NCBI GenBank assembly: GCA_964612485.1 | Contig: CAZTFF010000007.1 | Coordinates: 1 to 64,000 of the forward strand | Length of the DNA: 64,000 nt | Origin: JAFGNV01 sp964612485 | GTDB taxonomy: Bacteria > Chloroflexota > Anaerolineae > 4572-78 > J111 | Direction of reading: 5' to 3' | Part shown: one piece after another, positions 50,248 through 57,054 of the stretch | Position numbering within the stretch: position 1 is the first letter of the stretch | Layout: every line of letters starts with the position of its first letter | The notes under the pieces: generated by a model | What the model saw: the letters and a program-made list of their open reading frames with translations, nothing else | Databases searched by the model: none | What the model was told of the DNA's origin: nothing | Position numbers and translations under genes: made by a program

Positions 50248-51483
50248 ATGGATAAACAACTAACCCCCAAAGATATTATTGACAGCAGCGTCACCGCGCC
50301 CGAGGTTCAGGTGGCGCGGTTGGAAATGATGCTGGAAGTGAGCCGGGTTTTTAACTCTACGCTCGATTTGCATGCCCTGCTGCCTTCAATTATCGAAATC
50401 GCTACCCAATTGACCGATACCGAATTGGCGGCTATTCTTTTGTTGGAAAAAGATAACGGCGATTACCATTTTGATATGTTTTTGGCCGGAAATAATTCCC
50501 CCGCCGATTCCATAACCGTGCCGTTAGATGAAAGTATGGCCGGTTGGATCGTAAAAAGCGGCGAGGCTCTGGTGGTAGATAATCTGGCGGAAGAACCGCA
50601 TCATTTTCATGAACTGGATCATTTGAAGTACATAGAGGCCGGCACGATATTGGGTGTACCGTTGATATTCAAAGACAAAACCATTGGCGTGGTTGAAGTG
50701 TTCAACAGGTATAGCGGGGAACGATTTACCGGTGATGATATTCACACCCTCAATATTTTGGGCGCGCAGGCAGCTTCGGCCATTGAAAACGTGCGTTTTT
50801 TTGAGCAGCGCGACCGGCTGGATACGGTATTGAACGAGTTGCAATCGCCGATGAGCCGGATTATTGGCACCAGCCAATCCTTGCTGTCAGATTCTTTAGA
50901 TACCGGTGAGGTACGCCGGGGATTGGAGCAGATCAATGACGAGGCATTCCGGTTGTCGCAGATGGTGCATGATTTTTTAGATCTAGCCAGGATTGAAACC
51001 GGCCGCATCCATATGGAAAAACAGATGGTCAATCCGGCCAATCTGGCGCAAGCGGTGATTGATCTGTTTTATCCGCAGGCGCTGGAGAAAAAGATAACGC
51101 TGAAGTTCAATGCTGAGGGATCGACACCTGATATTCCGGGGGACCCGGAGCGGTTGAAACAGGCTTTGTCGAATTTGCTCGATAATGCGATTAAATACAA
51201 TGTTGCCGGGGGCCAAGTTGATGTTTCGCTGGTGTGTAATACGGTGCGCATGCAGGTATCTGTGCGCGATACCGGCCAGGGGATTGCGGCCAAAGATTTG
51301 GGGTTGGTGTTTGACAAATTCTATCGCGGTTCAGCCCCGTCTCTTTCCCAGGGAGCCGGGTTGGGATTAGCCATTGCTAAAAAGATTATCGAAGCCCACG
51401 ATGGCGACATCTGGGTGCAGAGCGAGCCGGGCGCGGGCAGTATTTTTACCTTCAGCCTGCCGTTGTTTGAGGAAGTGTCATAA
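50248..51483 (+). CDS. GAF-domain histidine-kinase-like protein lacking the conserved His
   Basis: 411 residues, soluble. A GAF domain spans about 30-185 ('EVSRVFNSTLDLHALLPSIIEIATQL', 'FTGDDIHTLNILGAQAASAIENVRFF'). The following dimerisation-like helix pair reads 'LNELQSPMSRIIGTSQSLL' where a HisKA would have 'HELRTPL': Asn196 replaces the phospho-acceptor His. The HATPase is complete: N box 'NLLDNAIKYNVAGG', G1 'DTGQGIAAKD', F 'VFDKFYRG' and G2 'GAGLGLAIAKKIIEAH'. It may bind ATP without phosphotransfer, or phosphorylate another protein. It has no adjacent response regulator. A terminator follows. Confidence 0.88.
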   Translation: MDKQLTPKDIIDSSVTAPEVQVARLEMMLEVSRVFNSTLDLHALLPSIIEIATQLTDTELAAILLLEKDNGDYHFDMFLAGNNSPADSITVPLDESMAGWIVKSGEALVVDNLAEEPHHFHELDHLKYIEAGTILGVPLIFKDKTIGVVEVFNRYSGERFTGDDIHTLNILGAQAASAIENVRFFEQRDRLDTVLNELQSPMSRIIGTSQSLLSDSLDTGEVRRGLEQINDEAFRLSQMVHDFLDLARIETGRIHMEKQMVNPANLAQAVIDLFYPQALEKKITLKFNAEGSTPDIPGDPERLKQALSNLLDNAIKYNVAGGQVDVSLVCNTVRMQVSVRDTGQGIAAKDLGLVFDKFYRGSAPSLSQGAGLGLAIAKKIIEAHDGDIWVQSEPGAGSIFTFSLPLFEEVS

Positions 51484-51546
51484 ACGACCCTCGTTAATGG
51501 CACATTTCGCAGGGGCGAATGGCCATTCGCCCCTGCTCGAAGAGCC

Positions 51547-51580
51547 TAAAAAAGGCGTCTCCCGCCGGGAGACGCCTTTT
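51547..51580. terminator. Bidirectional rho-independent terminator
   Basis: GGCGTCTCCC/GGGAGACGCC (51554-51563 with 51567-51576) with an A-run before and T-run after. It separates the convergent GAF/kinase-like gene and secDF. Confidence 0.92.
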
Positions 51581-51599
51581 CTGATGACTAAAAATTGGG

Positions 51600-54086
51600 T
51601 TACGCTGTAGCGTTGGCCGGCTTGCGGCCCGTGATCCGGCGGAAGAAATTGCCCAGCTCGCCAAATTGCCAGGACACCAGCACCGGGACCGCGTTGAAAA
51701 TGGAGGAGTAGGTTCCGCTGATGATACCCACCAGGATAACGGCCGTAAATTGCCGGATAGTGGAGCCGCCAAACACCAAAATGGACAGCACCACAAACAT
51801 CGTGCTGAGCGAGGTGACGATGCTCCGGTTGAGGGTTTCCAGCAGGCTGCGGTTGCAGACCATATCGAATTTTTCCAGGCGGTAACGCGGTAAATTCTCC
51901 CGGAGCCGGTCGAACACGATAATCGTGTCGTGAACGGAATAGCCGATGACGGTGAGAATGGCCGTCAGGAACAACGCGTCGATCTCCCAGCCGGCGATCA
52001 TACCGGCAATGGCAAAGAATCCGGCGGTCACCAGAATATCATGCAGCATAGCCACCACCGCGGCCACGCCATAGCGGAAGGCATTGGGCACCGAGCGGAA
52101 GGCGTAGTACAGGTACAGCAAAATAGCCAGCGCGGCCACCGTTACCGCAATAATGCCGGTGCGGGTTACTTCAGCGCCAATGGTGGGACCAACCGAGTCA
52201 AACCGCAGTTCCGTAAATTCGCCAAATTGGCTGCGAAGTTGGGCCTGAATATCGGCTTTGGCTTCGTCGCTCAAGAATTTGGAGCGGATCAGGATGGTTT
52301 CGTTGCCTAACTGCTCGGTTCGGGTAACGCTGGTATCTTTGTAGTCGGTGTCTTCAAAGGTGAAGCGGGTAAAGATCTGGCGGACCTGTTCCAGTTGGAC
52401 CGGCTGCTCGAATTGCAATTCCATCAACGAGCCGCCTTCGAAATCGATACTGGGTTTCAAGGGCGCGCCAAACTGGGCCGCTGAAACGCCCATCGCTACC
52501 AGGCCCACAGCAATAATGATGGTTGAAAAAATGTAGAACCATTTGCGTTTGTCAACAATCGAGAATATGCCTCTGGCCCAGGCAGGCACTATGGCGGTAC
52601 TTTCTTTCAGGCTGAAGCCCATCAAGAAAACATTATTCTTGAGATTTTCACCGGAGAGACCGATCATAAACCGCAGGAAGGCGCGGGTAATGGTAACCGC
52701 GGTAAAGATATTGGTGATGACACCCAGCGCCAGCGTCACGGCAAAGCCTTTTACAATGCTGGCCCCAAAGTTAGAGCCAAACCAGAACAAAATGACACAG
52801 GTGATGAGCGTGCTCACCGCCGAATCTCGAATGGAGGGCCAGGCGCGGGTAAAGCCCAGCTCCATGGCGCGGGCCAAGTTGCGGCCGGCGCGCAGTTCCT
52901 CCTTCATCCGTTCGAAAACCAGGATATTGGCATCGACCGCCATGCCCAGCGATAGAATGAAACCGGTGATGGCGGGCAGGGTGAGCGTCACCGGGATGAT
53001 CTTGTAGAGGCCAAAGTTGAGTAGCCCGTAAATGATCATGGCCAGCGCGGCCATAAAACCGGGCAGCCGGTAATAGACGATCATAAACAGCAAGACCACG
53101 ATCAGACCAATGGTTCCGGCCCGGATACTTTTTTCTACCGAGTCCTGGCCCAAGGTGGGACCCACGCTCCGGCTTTCAACCACTTTTAGCGGCACGGGCA
53201 GCGCGCCGTAACGCAACTGGATAGCCAGGGCCTGTCCCTGTTCCAGGCTGTCGCCGCCCAGCGAGATGGTGCCGTTTTGGTCGATGCGGGCGTTCACGCG
53301 GGGGCAGGAGATCACTTCTTTGTCCAGCACAATACAGAGAAAACTGCCGATGTTCTCACCGGTATAAGCGGCAAATTTATCGCCGCCTGCGGCGGTGAGG
53401 CTGAAGTTGATCTCCACCTGTCGGGTATCGGGGTTGAGGATGGCGTTGCTTACCTGATCCAGGTCGCTGCCGGTGATGATGGTTTCGTACACCGGTTCCG
53501 GTGTTTCCGCCGCGCCCTCCTCACTCTCCGACGGCTCGGCTGGCGCAGGCTCTTGAGCCGGGGCGGCATCTGCATCACCCCCAAACGTGGTTTGCACCGG
53601 CGTGCCGTCGGGCAGCGGGGATACGCCGGCGTCAACAAACTCCAGCAAACCCGTCTCGCGAATGGTGCTGATAGCCAGATCGGGGTCGGAAATGCCGGGC
53701 AGCTCCACAATGATGCGGTTACTGCCCTGGAGTTGGACCAGCGGTTCGGTGACGCCCAGGCCGTTGACCCGGTTGTCCACAATAATGCGGGCCGCTTCCA
53801 TAGAGCCTTCGGCCAGTTCCTGGCCTTCGGGCAGGTCGGCTTCCAAAACCACTTGCAGGCCGCCCTGTAAATCCAGGCCCTGGTGAACTTTGATGCTGCG
53901 CTGCTGGCCGCCCTGCCACGGCAGTAAGGCGGCCCAGGCGGGAATGGTTTCCGGCACGCCAGCTTCGGCTGGCGCGTCGGCGGCCTCGGCGGGGAAGGTG
54001 TACTCCACGTTGGTGGTCACAATCCAGGCCAGCAGGCCGGTTAAAAGTAAAATACCAATCAGAATGCTGATGTTGCGTCTGTCCAT
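51600..54086 (-). CDS. secDF: SecDF fusion protein translocase subunit
   Basis: 828 residues that join SecD and SecF in one chain. An N-terminal helix, the P1 head ('LQGGLQVVLEADLPEG', 'GLLEFVDAGVSPLPDG' with an acidic Ala/Glu-rich insertion), and six SecD helices come first. The helices carry the family's 'LSLGMAVDANILVFERMKEELRAGRNLARAMELGFTRAWPSIRDS' signature. From about residue 530 comes the SecF half: 'IDFEGGSLMELQF', 'AEVTRTGIIAVTVAALAILLYLYY', 'VTAGFFAIAG' and 'ILTVIGYSVHDTIIVFDRLRENL'. It uses the proton gradient to pull exported chains through SecYEG. Tail 'RRITGRKPANATA'. Fused SecDF is known in several phyla. It stands alone here, with its promoter region at 54087-54175. Confidence 0.95.
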   Translation of the reverse strand: MDRRNISILIGILLLTGLLAWIVTTNVEYTFPAEAADAPAEAGVPETIPAWAALLPWQGGQQRSIKVHQGLDLQGGLQVVLEADLPEGQELAEGSMEAARIIVDNRVNGLGVTEPLVQLQGSNRIIVELPGISDPDLAISTIRETGLLEFVDAGVSPLPDGTPVQTTFGGDADAAPAQEPAPAEPSESEEGAAETPEPVYETIITGSDLDQVSNAILNPDTRQVEINFSLTAAGGDKFAAYTGENIGSFLCIVLDKEVISCPRVNARIDQNGTISLGGDSLEQGQALAIQLRYGALPVPLKVVESRSVGPTLGQDSVEKSIRAGTIGLIVVLLFMIVYYRLPGFMAALAMIIYGLLNFGLYKIIPVTLTLPAITGFILSLGMAVDANILVFERMKEELRAGRNLARAMELGFTRAWPSIRDSAVSTLITCVILFWFGSNFGASIVKGFAVTLALGVITNIFTAVTITRAFLRFMIGLSGENLKNNVFLMGFSLKESTAIVPAWARGIFSIVDKRKWFYIFSTIIIAVGLVAMGVSAAQFGAPLKPSIDFEGGSLMELQFEQPVQLEQVRQIFTRFTFEDTDYKDTSVTRTEQLGNETILIRSKFLSDEAKADIQAQLRSQFGEFTELRFDSVGPTIGAEVTRTGIIAVTVAALAILLYLYYAFRSVPNAFRYGVAAVVAMLHDILVTAGFFAIAGMIAGWEIDALFLTAILTVIGYSVHDTIIVFDRLRENLPRYRLEKFDMVCNRSLLETLNRSIVTSLSTMFVVLSILVFGGSTIRQFTAVILVGIISGTYSSIFNAVPVLVSWQFGELGNFFRRITGRKPANATA

Positions 54087-54174
54087 AAGTAAATGTTTCC
54101 CTACATATTGAGATTAAAAATGGTGTGATTTCTTTAAACACAAAACCGTAGTATAGCACAAGTTGCGGATTGCC

Positions 54175-54213
54175 AAAAAAAATCCCCCGCCTCAAGTTGA
54201 AGTGAGGGATTTA
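54175..54213 (-). terminator. Terminator of the matrixin-like protease gene
   Basis: ATCCCTCACTTCAA...TTGAGGCGGGGGAT folds with a few mismatches and is followed on the minus strand by TTTTTTTT. It sits 20 bases past the protease stop. Confidence 0.75.
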
Positions 54214-54232
54214 GAAGATGGGGCAATTTTTA

Positions 54233-55576
54233 TCATCGTAAGATCAGGGGCAGGTAGACGATTTCCGGGTTGACGAACGTAAAGAACTGTTGGTTTACGT
54301 CTTCGCCTTCGTTATAAGTAACAGTCAGGTGATTGATCAATACTTGTCCATCGGTAATGGTTTCGGTGACACTCACCTGAAATGTGCGAACCAGCGTGCC
54401 ATTTTCGCCAAGGGTTGTGGCCGGCCAGACCAGCGTATCTGCTACCGGTTCAGACCCACCGTCGCTGGCTGAACCATTGACATAGGTTGTGCTGTTGGGA
54501 ATGGTGTTGTTGATTTGTACGTTGGTCAAATCAACACTGCTATTGTGAATACGAAGGGTATAGGTGATCCGCGTGGTTGTAGCCATAACAGGAAATATAT
54601 CTGAAGTCAATCCCGCATTTGGTGGTCGTACTCCATAAATTTCTACAATCCCATTCATATCATCTGGTAGGAGTCCTGTAAGCGAAGGATTGTAGGTAGG
54701 GTTCATAACGGCGGTAGGAGGTGCAATTTCGTGCCTCAATCCCAACGAGTGGCCAAGCTCATGTAATACCACCAGGCCAATATCAAATCGATTGGAGCCT
54801 GGCGTGCAGGACCACAGTTCGGCGTTGTCCAGGTGTATGTCCCCGGCAATGGAGGTGCCGTTGGGAGGCGGGTAGTAGGCGTGGGCCAGCGTGCCGTAGG
54901 TTCCATCAAAGGAATGAGCCCCAATCCGAATATCGCCCACCGCGCCGTAAGCGTTTGAAGCCCGGCCGTTGTCGGCGACTTCCACAAAATCAATGTCCGC
55001 CACCGCTGACCAGGCGGCAAAGGCAGCTTCGATCTCGGTGTAAAAACAACTGCTGAAACCGTTGAGGTTGCTGATATGGGTGTTCCCACCTAATCCTTCT
55101 ACGGCGTGGCTGACGCCTTGTGGCATATAACTGTAAGTCACCGTGCCGCCGGGGGTTCCCAGGCCGGATGCGCCCCATTTCGTGCCGTCAAGAACATATT
55201 GCCCCGACAGGCCATCGTCGGTAGGCCCGTATCCGGGGAACCACACTCCGCCCTCGTCAATAAGCACGGGTTCCGTTTGAGCTTGCAAACTGGGAGCGAT
55301 GGTGGTTTCGTAACAGGTGTTGGCGCTGTTGATGTAGTCCAGCGCGGCAGCTTTGTAGTCGTCGTCGGGAACGGCGGCGGGGTTATCGGTCCGGCGTTGC
55401 ACCATCTGCTGGAAGGTGGTTTCGATGCGGTTCAATTCCGCCGGATCGCAAGCCGCTTGGGCTTCCGGGAGGTAGGCCACATCGTTAGAGGTCTTTGTAT
55501 CAACAATCGTCAGCAGCAAGAGGCCGGTTGTGATCACAAGCAAAGAAAAGAAGAGTGAAAGCGTGAGACGTTTCAT
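54233..55576 (-). CDS. Secreted matrixin-like (M10-type) metalloprotease with C-terminal DUF11 domain
   Basis: 447 residues from ATG 55576, with AAGGA nine bases upstream. A signal peptide ('LTLSLFFSLLVITTGLLLLTIV') is followed by about 75 residues of propeptide-like helix. The catalytic domain (about 130-315) ends in the metzincin zinc motif 'VVLHELGHSLGLRHEI' (HExxHxxGxxH). 'AFAAWSAVADIDFVEV' and the Met-turn-like 'PTAVMNPTYN' also fit the matrixin fold. The remaining 110 residues form a DUF11/Ig-like adhesion domain ('ITYTLRIHNSSVDLTNVQINNTIPNSTTYVNGSA'), and the chain ends 'IVYLPLILR', a short hydrophobic end seen on many Chloroflexota surface proteins. It should digest extracellular protein. 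The upstream gap shows nothing recognised. Confidence 0.88.
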   Translation of the reverse strand: MKRLTLSLFFSLLVITTGLLLLTIVDTKTSNDVAYLPEAQAACDPAELNRIETTFQQMVQRRTDNPAAVPDDDYKAAALDYINSANTCYETTIAPSLQAQTEPVLIDEGGVWFPGYGPTDDGLSGQYVLDGTKWGASGLGTPGGTVTYSYMPQGVSHAVEGLGGNTHISNLNGFSSCFYTEIEAAFAAWSAVADIDFVEVADNGRASNAYGAVGDIRIGAHSFDGTYGTLAHAYYPPPNGTSIAGDIHLDNAELWSCTPGSNRFDIGLVVLHELGHSLGLRHEIAPPTAVMNPTYNPSLTGLLPDDMNGIVEIYGVRPPNAGLTSDIFPVMATTTRITYTLRIHNSSVDLTNVQINNTIPNSTTYVNGSASDGGSEPVADTLVWPATTLGENGTLVRTFQVSVTETITDGQVLINHLTVTYNEGEDVNQQFFTFVNPEIVYLPLILR

Positions 55577-55703
55577 CGGCTGTTTTTCCTTATGCACTTA
55601 ACTTACAGGGACTTTTCTTTTGCCAACGTACCACGTTTGGTGGTTCAGTTCAATGGTACAATAAGACTGTTCTCATCCTTTAATTTCTGGGGGGACAAAA
55701 AAC

Positions 55704-55728
55704 AAAAAAAGCGCCGTTCAGGCGCTTC
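55704..55728 (-). terminator. Terminator of the tRNA cluster
   Basis: AGCGCC/GGCGCT stem with TGAAC loop (read on the minus strand) followed by TTTTTT, 24 bases beyond the tRNA-His 3' end. Confidence 0.85.
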
Positions 55729-55751
55729 TTTGCTCTTTGCTCTTTGTTCAG

Positions 55752-55824
55752 GGTGGCTGACGGGGCTCGAACCCGTAACCTCCTGGGCCACAACCAGGTG
55801 CTCTACCATTGAGCCACAGCCACC
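55752..55824 (-). tRNA. tRNA-His (GTG)
   Basis: Minus-strand cloverleaf with acceptor GTGGCTG/CAGCCAC, discriminator C and the His-specific extra G at position -1 (55824). D arm GCTC...GAGC, anticodon loop TTGTGGC between CCTGG and CCAGG-type stems, T loop GGTTCGAGCC. CCA is not encoded. Last of three tRNAs before a terminator. Confidence 0.93.
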
Positions 55825-55835
55825 ATATGTCACCA

Positions 55836-55908
55836 TGCCGCATACGGGATTCGAACCCGTGTTACCGCCTTGAGAGGGCGGCGTCCTAGGCCCCTAGACG
55901 AATGCGGC
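55836..55908 (-). tRNA. tRNA-Glu (CTC)
   Basis: Acceptor GCCGCAT/ATGCGGC with discriminator A, anticodon stem CCGCC/GGCGG with loop CTCTCAA, and T loop GTTCGAATC. CCA is not encoded. Twelve bases precede tRNA-His on the same transcript. Confidence 0.93.
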
Positions 55909-55948
55909 CTTCTGGCTTTGCGGTTAAGACAAAGCCGGGGTGTTGGAG

Positions 55949-56032
<84 letters not shown>

Positions 56033-56113
56033 ATAAAAAAATTCTCAAAATTACAGCCGCCATTATACCTCAATCAATGAACCTCGTCAATTTGGCCGGG
56101 GCAATTAATTGTG

Positions 56114-56869
56114 TCACGCCTGCTGCTCTCGCTGCTGTAAAATCTCCATCTCTTCCTTGATGAAATTATCTACCAGCAATTTGTACATCCTCTCGATCAC
56201 ATCAGGATTCAAACCGGCCTCTTCGGCCAATTCCCGCCGCCGCTGCATCACCTGGGCGTAGCGATTGGGGGCGCGAACCTCCTGCGCGTTCTGTTTGAAT
56301 TTGACGATTTGTCGCACAAACCCGGCCCGGTTGCCCAGCAAACGGATGATTTCGGCGTCGATTTGATCAATGGCCGCCCGCGTTTCTTCGATATTTTGTA
56401 CCTCTCGTACCTCAAATTGTTGGGCGCGGCTATCGGCGTCAAAATAGAGGGCATACGGTTTGATGTCCAGCACCGGCGTGCCGTCCAACGCATCCAGCCC
56501 GATAACCGTCAGCGTACTGTCTTCGATCTGTTCGATACGCGCTACCGAAACTCCTACCGGATTGGGCCGGAACTGGGTGCGCGTGGCAAAAACGCCGCGC
56601 AGCGGGTTTTCCGGATTATGCCGGGGATGCAGTTGCAGCTCGATTTCATCGGCCTGAATCTGGTCAAAATAGAAAATAACGATAATATCCATCCCCGCTT
56701 CCAGCCCCAGCAAACCCGGCTCAAATTCTGGATGGATCACGATTTGGGCGGGCTGGGTGCGAATGGTTTCGGGCGGGGTATTCGACTCAAACTGGCTTTT
56801 TACCACCCCAATGGGCGATAGAGTGATGGGTTGGCTCACGACGGGACTCCTGTTATTTTGGTTCCCCAT
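56114..56869 (-). CDS. TrmO-like tRNA methyltransferase fused to a chorismate-mutase domain
   Basis: 251 residues from ATG 56869; an upstream TTG at 56896 is less likely. Residues about 12-155 are a TrmO (TsaA/UPF0066) domain: 'ITLSPIGVVKSQFE', 'GLEAGMDIIVIFYFDQ', 'GVFATRTQFRPNPVGVSVARIEQI', 'LDALDGTPVLDIKPY'. TrmO N6-methylates t6A37 in some tRNAs using AdoMet. From about 163 to 245 comes an AroQ-type helical domain: 'TRAAIDQIDAEIIRLLGNRAGFVRQIVKFK', 'VRAPNRYAQVMQRRRELAEEAGLNPDVIERMYKLLVDNFIKEEM'. The conserved Arg, Lys and Arg residues are those used by chorismate mutase and isochorismate pyruvate lyase. Fusion of the two is unusual. It diverges from the MurF-Alr gene. Confidence 0.87.
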   Translation of the reverse strand: MGNQNNRSPVVSQPITLSPIGVVKSQFESNTPPETIRTQPAQIVIHPEFEPGLLGLEAGMDIIVIFYFDQIQADEIELQLHPRHNPENPLRGVFATRTQFRPNPVGVSVARIEQIEDSTLTVIGLDALDGTPVLDIKPYALYFDADSRAQQFEVREVQNIEETRAAIDQIDAEIIRLLGNRAGFVRQIVKFKQNAQEVRAPNRYAQVMQRRRELAEEAGLNPDVIERMYKLLVDNFIKEEMEILQQREQQA

Positions 56870-56964
56870 TTTGGCCGGAGAATCAAAAATTGTCAACTGC
56901 CCGCCGGCAAGCGGTTGGTCATTCGGCCCGGATGTGGTACAATCCGCAGATATTTATGATTACA

Positions 56965-57035
56965 GCATGCAAAGACGCAGGGACGCAAGGCTTATTCAAA
57001 CTCTCTGCGTCTTTGCGCCTTTGCCCCCTTGTGTT
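56965..57035. repeat. Inverted 'AAAGACGCAGGGACGCAAGG' type filler repeat
   Basis: GCAAAGACGCAGGGACGCAAGG near 56967 is mirrored by CTCTGCGTCTTTGCGCCTTTGC near 57003-57026. The pair could fold into a long imperfect hairpin in the leader of the MurF-Alr gene. It resembles the repetitive intergenic phrases elsewhere in the window. Confidence 0.6.
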
Positions 57036-57054
57036 TAAGGGTGAGGAGCAGCGT

